A stretch of DNA of 64,000 nt, taken from NCBI RefSeq assembly GCF_024746815.1, contig NZ_CP080528.1, forward strand, positions 744,001 through 808,000. Reading direction: 5' to 3'. Numbering within the stretch: the first letter of the stretch is position 1; the number at the start of each line of letters is the position of its first letter. A program made the translations under genes and the position numbers. This document shows, piece after piece, positions 46,128 through 55,900 of the stretch. This DNA comes from Mesorhizobium sp. AR07. GTDB taxonomy: Bacteria; Pseudomonadota; Alphaproteobacteria; Rhizobiales; Rhizobiaceae. The notes below the pieces were generated by a model. The model made no database searches. It was not told the origin of the DNA and saw only the letters and a list, made by a program, of their open reading frames with translations.

Positions 46128-47618
46128 TCAACGCTGGCCGCAATCGTCGGCCGTCGTGCCGGCGACTTCCTGGACAGCGTGCAACGTCGCGGTCTCGCTC
46201 CTCGTGCCCGGCAGTTCGTCCTCCACCGCAGGCTGGCAATCCCACGGTGCCGGCTCGCGCACTTGGGACCAGATCGGGTTATGAATGGCGAGGTCGATCT
46301 GGCGTACGAGTTCCACCATGCCGTCATAGCCCGCATAAGGGTGCTGGCGCTCCTGGTTGATATCGAGCCAGGGTGTCTTGGCCTTGAGCGCGATGAATTG
46401 CGTGCGCCCGCCCGACAGCATGATATCGGCCTTGTGTTCTGAGAGCATGGCGTAAAGGTCGCGCGCTGCCATCTGCTCGAACATGTGGTTGTCGTCCTTC
46501 AGGATCTGCTTGATGCGCTCCTTGTCTTCGACTGTCGATTTCTTGACCGAGGTGCCGACGATCTCCATGCCGATCTCCATCAGCGCGTGGACGATCGACC
46601 AGGACTTCACGCCGCCTGTATTGAGCAGCACGCGCTTGCCTTGAAGCCGCCGCCGATAGGCTTCGAGCTTCCTCCACGCAATCGCCTCTTCCACCGCGAT
46701 CAGCGTCCGTGTGCGGTTGAGGATCTCGCGATCGGCGCCCTTCCTCACGAGCAGCTCAGCAATGTTGCGAAGTGCTTCCGAGGTGTCGGTAATGCCGTAG
46801 AAGGAGCCTTCGAAAAACGGGATGTCCCAGCGCTCCTCCATCTTGCGGGCAAGATTGATGAGTGCCGTCGAGCACACGATCATAGCCGCCCGGGCGCGGT
46901 GCGCGGAAGCAACGTCAAGGTAGCGCGCGTCGCCCGGAATGCAGGCGCGCACCCGGATGCCTAGCCGATCAAGCAGCGGCTTCACCAGCCAGAATTCGCC
47001 GGAGAGGTTGAATTCGCCAAGGATGTTGATGTCGTACGGCCCGGCGTCGTCGGGTTCTACCGTGCCGATGACGTGATCGAGCAACGCCTCGGCGGCGAGC
47101 TTGTTGCCGAGGTTCTTGGAGCCGGCCAAGCCCGGCGCATTGACCGGCACCACGGCCAAGCCGAATTTTTCCCCCGCACGCTTGCACACGGCCTCGATGT
47201 CGTCGCCGATCAACGCCGTCACGCAGGTCGAATAGACGAAGATCGCTGACGGCGCATAGGCTTCCTTGATCTCGCGGATCGCCTTGAAAAGCTTGCGCTC
47301 GCCCTGCCCCATCACCACGTCGAGTTCGGTCAGATCGGTTGTGAAGCTTGTGCGCCAAAGCGTTGCCCCTGACGAAGCCGCGCCGCGGTTGTCCCAGGAA
47401 TTGCCCTCGCAGGCGAGCGGCGCATGGACCAGGTGCGCGACGTCAGTGATCGGCTGCAGCACGATCTTGGCGCCGTCAAAGGCGCAGCCGCCGGCTGCCG
47501 CCCCCGGCGTCAGCGGCTTCGAGCAGCCCTCTTTGCGCGCCTTGGCATCCTTGCCGCGGTTTTTATCGCAGGCGGGCTCGTTGAAGACATCCTGGATTTT
47601 GGCGCTGAGCGAGGACAT
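46128..47618 (-). CDS. nifE: Nitrogenase cofactor scaffold protein NifE
   Basis: A 496-residue NifD-like half of the NifEN scaffold. The start MSSLSAKIQDVFNEPACDKN at ATG 47618 has a GGAG site. GAAAGGCAFDGAKIVLQPIT and ACEGNSWDNRGAASSG hold the conserved cysteine near the shared cluster, and FVYSTCVTALIGDDIEAVCK the next one. It lies 63 bases after nifK and 8 before nifN. Confidence 0.96.
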   Translation of the reverse strand: MSSLSAKIQDVFNEPACDKNRGKDAKARKEGCSKPLTPGAAAGGCAFDGAKIVLQPITDVAHLVHAPLACEGNSWDNRGAASSGATLWRTSFTTDLTELDVVMGQGERKLFKAIREIKEAYAPSAIFVYSTCVTALIGDDIEAVCKRAGEKFGLAVVPVNAPGLAGSKNLGNKLAAEALLDHVIGTVEPDDAGPYDINILGEFNLSGEFWLVKPLLDRLGIRVRACIPGDARYLDVASAHRARAAMIVCSTALINLARKMEERWDIPFFEGSFYGITDTSEALRNIAELLVRKGADREILNRTRTLIAVEEAIAWRKLEAYRRRLQGKRVLLNTGGVKSWSIVHALMEIGMEIVGTSVKKSTVEDKERIKQILKDDNHMFEQMAARDLYAMLSEHKADIMLSGGRTQFIALKAKTPWLDINQERQHPYAGYDGMVELVRQIDLAIHNPIWSQVREPAPWDCQPAVEDELPGTRSETATLHAVQEVAGTTADDCGQR

Positions 47619-47681
47619 TGCGTCGGTCTCCAAAAGTGCATTGGAAGGCGGCCAGCCTCGGCGAAAGGCCGGCCGCCGCTG

Positions 47682-49223
47682 CTAGCGGGTGAGGTCATAA
47701 GAATAGTCCGTCACACCCGTCTCGCTGGTCTCGCGATCGAGCTTGTCGAAGATCTTGTCGAGGATCGTCGTCAGGACGCGCAGCCCGCCCTGGTAGCCCA
47801 TGAGCGCAAAGCGATGGTGATGGTGCCGGTCGAAGACCGGGAACATCAGCCGGATCAGCGGCGTGCCGGTGTCGCGCTCCAGATACTTGCCATAGGAATT
47901 GCCGATCAGCAGGTCCACCGGCTCGGTGAAGAGCAGCGAGCGCATCGCCCAAAGGTCCTTGCCCGGCCAGACCTGGGCATCCTTGCCGAAGGGCGAGGAT
48001 GCAAGCAGTACCTTCATCTCGGCTGCCCATGCCGAGCTGCCGTTGGTGGCGAGGCAATGGGTCGGCTCGCCGCCGGTCTCCATGACGAAGCGGGCCATGG
48101 CGTAGACGAAGTCCGGATCGCCGTAGATCGCATATTTCTTGCCGTGCAACCAGGACTGGCTGTCCGCCATGGCGTCAACCAGTCGGCCGCGCTCAAGGCG
48201 GATCGTCTCGGGGATCTCCTTGCCGGAAATCGCAGAGACCTTCATCAGGAATTCGTCCGTCGCCTGGACGCCGAGCGGGTAATGGAACGAGGCCGTCGCC
48301 TGCCCGACTTCCCGGCAGTAGTCCAGCGTTTTTCGGGTGTTGTAATGCTGCAGCGAAAGTGTCGCCTCGGCGTTGAGCGCCTCCTTCACGTCTTCGATCT
48401 TCGTGCCGCCATCATACATGCGGTATTCACCGTCCGACGGCGTGTCGAACTGGTCAGAGGCGTCCTGGATGAAGGTGTAGGATACGCTCATCAGATCGAG
48501 CAGGCGCTTGAGTTCCCGGTTGTTTCCAACGCAGAAGCCGTCGAAACCGGGAATGATGTTGATGGTTCCCCCGGCTTTCGTGCGCTCCTGGCCTTTCCAG
48601 AAGTGCTCCAAAATGCCCTTGACCATTACGTCATAGCCATCGACATGGCTGCCGACGAAGGCCGGCGTGTGGGCGAAGGGCACGTCGAAGTCGCGCGGAA
48701 CCGAGTTTTCGTCCTTGGCGTTCTCGATGAAGCTGTGCAGGTCGTCACCAATGACCTCCGCCATACAGGTGGTCGAGACGGCGATCATCTTCGGCTCGTA
48801 GAGCTGGTAGGTGTTGGCGAGCCCGTCGACCATGTTCTTCAGGCCGCCGAATACGGCCGCATCCTCGGTCATCGAGGAGGAAACCGCCGACGCAGGCTCC
48901 TTGAAATGGCGCGACAGGTGTGAGCGGTAATAGGCCACGCAGCCCTGGCTGCCGTGGACGAAGGACATGGTTCGTTCGAAGCCGGCGGCCGCGAACACCG
49001 CGCCCAGCGGCTGGCAGGCCTTGGCGGGGTTCACGACAAGCGCTTCGCGGGCGAGGTTCTTTTCGCGGTATTCCCACGTCTTGGTGAACTCTCGTTGATC
49101 GGTAACGATCTGATCCGGGTGCGGACATTCGAAATTCAGCTTCTTCTCGGCGAGCATCTGCCTGTATTCCGGCTCGCGGAACAGGAGAGCGTGGTCGAGA
49201 ATTTCTTCAGCCGACTGTGCCAT
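47682..49223 (-). CDS. nifK: Nitrogenase MoFe protein beta chain NifK
   Basis: The 513-residue beta subunit of dinitrogenase, which carries half of the P-cluster ligands. MAQSAEEILDHALLFREPEY starts the protein. The P-cluster cysteines lie in AKACQPLGAVFAAAGFERTM, HGSQGCVAYYRSHLSRHF and VSTTCMAEVIGDDLHSFI. It is full length, with intact ends. It follows nifD with a 134-base gap that contains a stem-loop. Confidence 0.97.
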   Translation of the reverse strand: MAQSAEEILDHALLFREPEYRQMLAEKKLNFECPHPDQIVTDQREFTKTWEYREKNLAREALVVNPAKACQPLGAVFAAAGFERTMSFVHGSQGCVAYYRSHLSRHFKEPASAVSSSMTEDAAVFGGLKNMVDGLANTYQLYEPKMIAVSTTCMAEVIGDDLHSFIENAKDENSVPRDFDVPFAHTPAFVGSHVDGYDVMVKGILEHFWKGQERTKAGGTINIIPGFDGFCVGNNRELKRLLDLMSVSYTFIQDASDQFDTPSDGEYRMYDGGTKIEDVKEALNAEATLSLQHYNTRKTLDYCREVGQATASFHYPLGVQATDEFLMKVSAISGKEIPETIRLERGRLVDAMADSQSWLHGKKYAIYGDPDFVYAMARFVMETGGEPTHCLATNGSSAWAAEMKVLLASSPFGKDAQVWPGKDLWAMRSLLFTEPVDLLIGNSYGKYLERDTGTPLIRLMFPVFDRHHHHRFALMGYQGGLRVLTTILDKIFDKLDRETSETGVTDYSYDLTR

Positions 49224-49292
49224 TGGTGATTACCTCTTTTTCTTCTGGCCGCCCCATAAGGCAGCTCAGGGACGTCGAGACGTCTCAGGTGT

Positions 49293-49315
49293 CCCGCGGG
49301 CCACGGGGCCGCGGG
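49293..49315. other. Stem-loop between nifD and nifK
   Basis: CCCGCGG (49293-49299) pairs perfectly with CCGCGGG (49309-49315) around a 9-base loop. It has no following T-run in the reading direction, so it is more likely an mRNA-stability or processing hairpin than a terminator. Confidence 0.5.
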
Positions 49316-49357
49316 CGTTCATCGTCTTCCTTGGGGAGACCAGGCTAAGGCCGGGTG

Positions 49358-50860
49358 TTATTCGGCAGCCATCGCCCGCCCACGGCTCGGGCTTTTTTTC
49401 CAAGGCGCGTCGTAAAGGCCCCAGACCGGGTTGTTGATGGCAAGATCCACGTCGCGGGCGAAAATGGCAAAGCCGTCATAGCCGTGATACGGTCCTGAAT
49501 AATCCCAGGAGTGCATCTGACGAAACGGTATGCCCATCTTCTGCACGGGGTATTTTTCCTTGATGCCCGAGCCAACGAGATTAGGGCGAACCCCCTCGAT
49601 GAACTTCTCCAACTCGTAACCGGTCACGTCATCATAGATCAGCGTGCCGTTCCTTACGTAATGGCCTGTGCGCTGATAGTCGTCGTTGTGGGCGAACTCG
49701 TAGCCTGTGCCGACGATCACCATGCCGAGGTCCTCGTATGCTGTGATGACGTGGCGGGGGCGCAGTCCGCCGACGTAGAGCATGACAGTATTGCCTTCGA
49801 GGCGCGGCCGGTACTTGGCGATGACGGCATCAACAAGCGGTCTGTACTTGGCGATAACCTTCTCCGTCTTCTCCTCGATTTCAGGGCCAAAATGCCTGGC
49901 TATTTTGCGCAGGGAGGCTTCGATCTGGGAGGGGCCGAAGAAATTGTACTCCATCCAGGCGACGCCATACTTTTCCTCCATGTGCCGGCAGATGTAGTTC
50001 ATCGACCTGTAGCAATGGATGAGATTGAGCTTGGCCTTCGGCGCGCGCTCTATCTCGGCGAGCGTGGCGTCGCCCGACCAGTTGCCGACCACGCGCAGCC
50101 CTATCTCCTCGAGCAGGATGCGCGAGGCCCAGGCGTCGCCGCCGATATTGTAGTCACCGATCACGTTGACGTCGTACGGGCCGGCCTCGAACTCCACGTG
50201 CTTCTTCTCGAAGACCCAGTCGCGGATCGCGTCGTTGGCGATGTGGTGACCGAGCGATTGCGAGACGCCGCGGAAGCCCTCGCAGCGCACCGGCACGATC
50301 GTCTTTCCGTGCTCCTTGGCCTTGTTGCGGGATACTGCTTCGGTGTCGTCGCCAATCAGGCCGATCGGGCATTCGGATTGCACGCTCATGCCGTTGTTGA
50401 GGGGAAACAGTCCCTCAATCTCGTCGATGATCTGTTCCAGCTTCTTGTCACCGCCGAAAACAATGTCCTTCTCCTGGAAATCGGAGGTGAACTGCATTGT
50501 CCCGAACGTGTCGATGCCCGTCGTGCCTACATAGTAGTTGCGGCGCTGCGACCAGGAATATTGCCCGCAGCCGACCGGGCCGTGCGAGATATGGACCATA
50601 TCCTTGATTGGACCCCACACCACGCCCTTAGAGCCGGCATAAGCGCAGCCACGAATCGTCATCACGCCCGGAATGGACTTGATGTTCGATTTGACGTCGC
50701 ATTCGGAGACGACCTCGCCTTCCTCGCCAGCCTCGTCCCCGCTCTTTGCGACGCTGAGGTGCTTTTTGCGGCGCTTCGCCGCCTTGTCGGGATATTGCGA
50801 CAGCACCTCCTCGATAAGCTTCGCATGGAGAGTGCCGTCATTCTCGTAATCTAGGCTCAT
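49358..50860 (-). CDS. nifD: Nitrogenase MoFe protein alpha chain NifD
   Basis: The 500-residue alpha subunit that holds the FeMo-cofactor. IRGCAYAGSKGVVWGPIKDM and HGPVGCGQYSWSQRRNYYVG carry P-cluster cysteines, LIHCYRSMNYICRHMEEKYG the cofactor cysteine, and RQMHSWDYSGPYHGYDGFAI the cofactor histidine. Start and stop are as in other rhizobia. It lies 98 bases downstream of nifH in the same transcript. Confidence 0.97.
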   Translation of the reverse strand: MSLDYENDGTLHAKLIEEVLSQYPDKAAKRRKKHLSVAKSGDEAGEEGEVVSECDVKSNIKSIPGVMTIRGCAYAGSKGVVWGPIKDMVHISHGPVGCGQYSWSQRRNYYVGTTGIDTFGTMQFTSDFQEKDIVFGGDKKLEQIIDEIEGLFPLNNGMSVQSECPIGLIGDDTEAVSRNKAKEHGKTIVPVRCEGFRGVSQSLGHHIANDAIRDWVFEKKHVEFEAGPYDVNVIGDYNIGGDAWASRILLEEIGLRVVGNWSGDATLAEIERAPKAKLNLIHCYRSMNYICRHMEEKYGVAWMEYNFFGPSQIEASLRKIARHFGPEIEEKTEKVIAKYRPLVDAVIAKYRPRLEGNTVMLYVGGLRPRHVITAYEDLGMVIVGTGYEFAHNDDYQRTGHYVRNGTLIYDDVTGYELEKFIEGVRPNLVGSGIKEKYPVQKMGIPFRQMHSWDYSGPYHGYDGFAIFARDVDLAINNPVWGLYDAPWKKSPSRGRAMAAE

Positions 50861-50885
50861 GGGACCCCTTTAAAGGTTCGAGTGA

Positions 50886-50903
50886 CGCCTCACCGACGAG
50901 GCG
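50886..50903. other. Stem-loop between nifH and nifD
   Basis: CGCCTC and GAGGCG form a 6-bp stem around ACCGAC in the nifH-nifD gap. Such hairpins are thought to favour excess nifH message by protecting its 3' end; that role here is inference. Confidence 0.45.
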
Positions 50904-50958
50904 CCGTTCTTTGAAAGGCGCGTCAGCTCAACGCGGCGCCTCGTGGCGGCAGCGCTCG

Positions 50959-51852
50959 TTACTGGGCGGCCGCTTTCGTCGTTTCCTTGGCCTGAAGCTC
51001 GGCAAGCATCTGCTCGTCGGTCTTCATGATGCCGAAGTCGAGCAGCATGTCCTCGAGCTCCTCCATGGTGATCGGAGTCGGCACGGTGCCCTGCCCCGAA
51101 TTGCCATGGATCTTCTCGGCCAGCGCGCGGTATTCCCCCGCCTGCTTGGAGTCCGGCGCATACTGGATAACCGACATCTTCCTGAGCTCGGCGTGCTGGA
51201 CGATGTTGTCGCGCGGCACGAAATGGATGAGCTTGGAATTGAGCCTGGAAGCCAGTGCTTCGGCGAGGTCGAGCTCGCGGTCGGTTTGACGCTCGTTGCA
51301 AATCAGGCCGCCGAGCCGCACGCCGCCCGAATGGGCATATTTCAGGATGCCCTTGGCGATGTTGTTGGCGGCATAGAGCGCCATCATCTCGCCGGACATG
51401 ACAATGTAGATTTCCTGGGCCTTGCCCTCGCGGATCGGCATCGCGAAGCCGCCGCACACCACGTCCCCGAGCACGTCGTAGGAGACATAGTCGACATCGT
51501 CATAGGCGCCGTTCTCCTCGAGGAAGTTGATCGAGGTGATGACGCCGCGCCCGGCGCAGCCGACACCCGGCTCGGGCCCGCCGGATTCCACGCACTTGAT
51601 GCCTTTATAGCCGACCTTGAGCACGTCCTGGAGTTCGAGGTCTTCGACCGAACCTTCCTCTGCCGCGAGGTGCAGGACCGTATCCTGCGCCTTCGAGTTC
51701 AGGATCAGGCGGGTGGAGTCGGCTTTGGGGTCGCAGCCGACGATGAGGATCTTCTGCCCAAGGTCGACAAGTGCGGCGAGCGTATTTTGGGAGGTGGTGG
51801 ACTTGCCGATGCCCCCCTTGCCGTAGAAGGCGATCTGACGCAGAGCTGACAT
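50959..51852 (-). CDS. nifH: Nitrogenase iron protein NifH
   Basis: The 297-residue dinitrogenase reductase, a homodimer bridged by one [4Fe-4S] cluster that hydrolyses ATP to feed electrons to NifDK. The P-loop is YGKGGIGKSTT, and the cluster cysteines lie in EPGVGCAGRGVI and DVLGDVVCGGFAMP. The ATG at 51852 (MSALRQIAFYGKGG) follows an AAGGAAGGA site. It is the first gene of the nif operon, driven by the sigma-54/NifA promoter at about 51.95 kb. Confidence 0.98.
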   Translation of the reverse strand: MSALRQIAFYGKGGIGKSTTSQNTLAALVDLGQKILIVGCDPKADSTRLILNSKAQDTVLHLAAEEGSVEDLELQDVLKVGYKGIKCVESGGPEPGVGCAGRGVITSINFLEENGAYDDVDYVSYDVLGDVVCGGFAMPIREGKAQEIYIVMSGEMMALYAANNIAKGILKYAHSGGVRLGGLICNERQTDRELDLAEALASRLNSKLIHFVPRDNIVQHAELRKMSVIQYAPDSKQAGEYRALAEKIHGNSGQGTVPTPITMEELEDMLLDFGIMKTDEQMLAELQAKETTKAAAQ

Positions 51853-51937
51853 GTAGCTTTTCCTTCCTTCGTTCCATCCATCGCGGCTGCCCGCGACATG
51901 CCGGTCGGCAGCTCTCGCCGCCTCACACCCAAAGGGT

Positions 51938-51953
51938 CTCAAGATGCGTGCCA
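51938..51953 (-). promoter_or_regulatory. Sigma-54 promoter of nifH
   Basis: Read leftward the site is TGGCACGCATCTTGAG. The -24 half is perfect TGGCACG with N4 spacing; the -12 half is TTGAG instead of TTGCA. It lies 86-101 bases before the ATG, with a NifA site about 90 bases further upstream, so the assignment is good despite the -12 deviation. Confidence 0.8.
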
Positions 51954-52042
51954 ATTGGCTTGATCGGACACAAGAAAAAAGTTTGATGTTGCTTTTCAGC
52001 TATTTAGCCTGAGGGCAAACAGTGCTTGTCGGAACAAGCCCG

Positions 52043-52058
52043 TGTAGCGGACGCGACA
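52043..52058. promoter_or_regulatory. NifA upstream activator site of nifH
   Basis: TGTAGCGGACGCGACA fits TGT-N10-ACA exactly, 90 bases upstream of the -24 element. Confidence 0.8.
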
Positions 52059-52364
52059 AAGGCGACAGAAAGATCGGATGGCGCTGCTCGAGACCGCTAC
52101 AGGTTGACCTCGGTGTCCGGAGCAAGTTGGAGCAGCGAGTTAAGGCGCTTTGGTCGAGAGACCTGCTGCAGAGACTTCGGTCCACGCGTAGCTGTGTATC
52201 GCCCCAGGCTGCTTTTGATCCCGCGCGGTTCAGCCTTTGTCTTCGCGATCGCGAGGTTTGCTTCTTCGCACCAGACGTCCTGTAGGCTTGGCTGCCATTT
52301 CTGCTGATACGCTTGGATTGACCCCAAGGCGAGCATTTGCACCAACGGAAAACGAGCACAACTG

Positions 52365-52545
52365 GCCAAGCTCATGGATCGTCACGCTGGGAATAGCTGC
52401 CTTGGCGATCTCGCACAGGTGTCGGTTATGCGTCAGGTAGATCACCTGACGGCACATGCCATCTCACCAAACAGTTTGAAGACCTCCTCGGATCGGACGT
52501 GGTCGAAGGTCTCCATTATATCATCGGCGATAAAGGCCACGGAGG
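52365..52545 (-). pseudogene. AAA/ABC-type ATPase C-terminal remnant
   Basis: The minus strand encodes AFIADDIMETFDHVRSEEVF and then, after a frameshift, QVIYLTHNRHLCEIAKAAIP. This matches the Walker B and switch-histidine end of SMC/YhaN-like AAA ATPases. The remainder is missing. It lies between the nifH regulatory region and the effector gene. Confidence 0.6.
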
Positions 52546-52930
52546 GCCTAGACGGAACCGTCGGCCGTCAGCTCCGAGATTGACGGGCCCGCCATCGACG
52601 ACCGTTTCCCAGATCAGGCCTCCGTTCCTACTGACCGACAGGCCTCCTTCAGTCGCGGCGTAAATCGTGTCGGCGTCTTTGCCGATGCGGCGAGGTCGAT
52701 CAGCTTGGGAGCGGTCCAACCACAGACCACATCTTCCCGGCAATGTCGGGCAGCAGGCGCTGTACGTGTTCTTGCTGCTTGCCACCATAGTTCAGTTCGG
52801 ACCGGGCCTGCGCTTCTACAGGAAGGGTTTGCCTACCCTGTGATCCACAGCCCTTCGTTCGCCGACGTAGCGGTTACCGTCCAGAGCGAGGCGATCGCAG
52901 TTGCTTGGGCAAAACGTTTCAAATTCGACT
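52546..52930. other. Short scrap with a BNR-like motif, otherwise no gene
   Basis: On the minus strand near 52.6 kb, DTIYAATEGGLSVSRNGGLI resembles a BNR/Asp-box beta-propeller repeat. It is a fragment without start or repeats of useful number. Nothing else was recognised before the effector stop codon. Confidence 0.35.
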
Positions 52931-55900
52931 TCATGCTGATCTTTTGCGTTCAGGGAGCCACTGCGCCTGGGTTGGCTGATGAACACCGTCCGTTCGCGCA
53001 TGTGGGGTCGAATTAACTCTTGGCGAAGAGGAGGCAGGCTCATCATCCAACAGTAGCCGGAGTTCCGCTGGGTCGAATGCCATCATTGGTGGGGAGGCGG
53101 GTTCATCATCCAACAGCTGCCGGAGTTCCCCTGGCTCGAATGCCATCATTGGTGGGGAGGCGGGTTCATCATCCAATAGCTGCCAGGGCTCCTCCTCGTG
53201 CGGCATGCGCCCCCTCAGTCGGTTTTGCAGCGCCTGCCGATCGGCGATGAGGTTGTCGAGGCGCAGCGGCTCGTGGTCCGGCCACTGCTCGGCGATCAAT
53301 CGTCCAACCAGCGCCCACGTGCCGTCCAGCACATAGACGCCGCAATCGTAATCGTTCGGCTGTCGGGCCATGGGGGCTGGCGCCAAGGTGGCCTTCAGGA
53401 GCCCTGCGAGCTGTTGTGCAATGCTGCGGTTGTAGTGCCCGGCGGAGTCGTAGTGATAGGCGACCGCTCTTTCCCGGCTGCGGCGATCAACGAAGAGCAG
53501 CGACCAGTGGGTGCCGAGGGAGCTAAGATCATCAGGACTGGCATTGTTCACCGGCAGGAACAGGAAGTCGGCTGTGTCGTTGTCGCGACCATAGATGCCC
53601 TTCAATCTGCTTTGCACCTGCTTCTCGTCCAGGTGGGGCGAGCGCAGTTGCACGGACATCAGCCCTTCCAGCAGCCGCGTCCGGGCGGCGAGCGCTGGAT
53701 TGGCCCCCTGCAGTTCCTGCGCCAGCAACAGGTAATCCCTGCCGATGTGGGCGTCGCTGAGGTGTTCGATGGGGCCGAGCACCGTCGCCTCGGCCAATGC
53801 GGTCGCATCCAAGGCTTCGATCTCAACATAGGAGGAGGTGGTCAAATCAACCACGGGAACACCGCTATAGGTGTCTGGCAACCTAGCGATTACTGGCGAG
53901 GCGGGTTGGGGAGCTCTTGCCGGCGGCGCTGGCGCAGCTTCACCCATCGGCCAAAGTTGACCGTGAGGGATGAACTGGGTGTCGTCGGGCCTTCCCGACC
54001 TCAAGACGGCGGCGGACCCTGTCCCTTGCATCGTGGGCTGCCACTCCCTCTCGCGGAGCATCTGCCCGCGCGGACGCACCGGTGCAGAATGAGCATCACG
54101 CAAGTCGGACGGCGTGGACGCATTCAGATCAACAAAGGACTGAAGACCGCCGAAGGTGTCGGAGGGAGCTCTGACAGAAGGCGCCGGCGCAACGTGAGCA
54201 TTGTAACCCAACTCAGCCGGATCTGGATCAACCAATGCCTCAAAGCCAGCATAGAGATCCTGAGCTCTGGCAGTTGATAGTGACGCCGGTTCTTGCATCC
54301 GCCGCCGCGCCAACTCCTCGCTTAACCACGCCAAAGCTTCATCGTCCGAGGACGCTGGCACGGGAGAAAGCTCCTGCGAGCCGGGCTGTCGAGCGCCCTG
54401 GTGATGAACCGGTACTGGCCCGGTAAACGGCGGAGGAAAATCAGGCGCCGGAACCCGAGCATTGAGCTCGAATGGTGTGGGCGGATTCTGATGGACCATT
54501 GCCTCGAACCCGCCGTCCTGCCGCCTCGGCAGGACGTTGCTCCCGGCCAACTCGTCCGCGGCCGACTGGTAGTCGTGGCGCCCGTTCAAAGCATGAACGG
54601 CTCCTGCAGAAGCCGGCGGTTGATAATGGCTCGCACTTGACCCTAGAGATGGCAGTGGGCCGGCCTTATCCAATCCCCCCCAAAGCAGATCCTGATCGTA
54701 ATCTTCCATGGGTGGCAAAGCGATAGCTTCATGCGGGGCACTGAGCTGCGCAGTGGCGCCTCCGATCCCGCTAGTTTCCGCATGCAGCCTTGGGATGTAT
54801 TCGCCCTCTCTCTCCCGCATAACGGGCTGCCCTTCCAATGGCAATGCGCCCACCGGGTAGGTGGAGGGCTGCATCGGCATGCGGCCGCCTGAATTGCCGA
54901 TCTCGCTCAGCTGCTGCTGAATGGCGACGGTTGACGGCGCATTCAGGGTCCTCTGCCGCTTCGCTGGCCTCAACAGCGCTGTGGAATGTTCATTGTTGAT
55001 GATGACCCACTCGGTTGGCAGGAGGTTGCCCCTGTCAATCGCGCCAGGCGAGCGCCGAATCTGCTGTTCGCTGACCGCTAACAACGGCCGGGTGGCAGCC
55101 TGAACCCCAGACTGCCGAGAGCCGGCTGCTCCGAAAGCGCCCGCCCCTATGCTGTTGAGGTTATCCAGTCCAGCGGGCAACTTCCCTGGAGCAATGAAAA
55201 ATGACGGGGCTGGTTGATTATCCTGCTGTCCATGAAGCTCCTCTGGCCAACTGCCAGCTTCCGGCCACGCGCTTTGCTGCGCAGCGGCGTCGCCGACCCG
55301 CCTCGGCTCCATCAGTGCCGCGTCGTCGAGATCAGGACCGGTGGGAACACGGCGCTCGAGCTCCATCGCTATAGCGCCGGCCTGCGATTTTCGGAGATGA
55401 GCCAGTGCGAAACCGATGTTCCGATGACCACCGGTGTCCTCCTTGAAGCCCTTGACATCTCCATCCAATGCGTTGCCGGAAAGCCGACCAGCAATGCACT
55501 TCTTGTTGTTTTGACGTAGGTAGTCACTGAAGCTCCTAAGATCAGTTGCATTGGTACTGCCGATATTTGTCGCTGCTTCCTTTCTGTACTCTTTGATGAG
55601 AGCCGCGTCCTCCGGATACGGAGTCAACTCAGCGCGGCCTGCGATCGGCACGATTCCCCCCGTCGACTGCGAGGTCCGGAGATGACTTATTGCCGTAAGC
55701 AGCCTCGAGGGATCACCCTTTCCGATGAATTCGCGCGCATCATCGGTCAGCGACTGCTTGTCGAGCCGATCCTTCACGGGATCTTTGTTATTTGCGAAGA
55801 GCCAGTGGCCAAAGCCGAGAAGAGCACTTACATTGTTCTTGGCGGTTTGCTTGGCGGCCCCGCCTTTGATGAGGGCCTCCTCAAGCCCCAGAATAAGGGA

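Noticed and set aside
47424..50854. Very long open frames on the plus strand opposite nifK, nifD and nifE
   Set aside because: They mirror the codon pattern of the GC-rich nif genes on the other strand, have no known motifs and no ribosome sites, so they are shadows.
53030..53200. Tandem repeats as a CRISPR array
   Set aside because: The units are directly adjacent, in frame, and encode protein repeats of the effector; there are no spacers and no cas genes.
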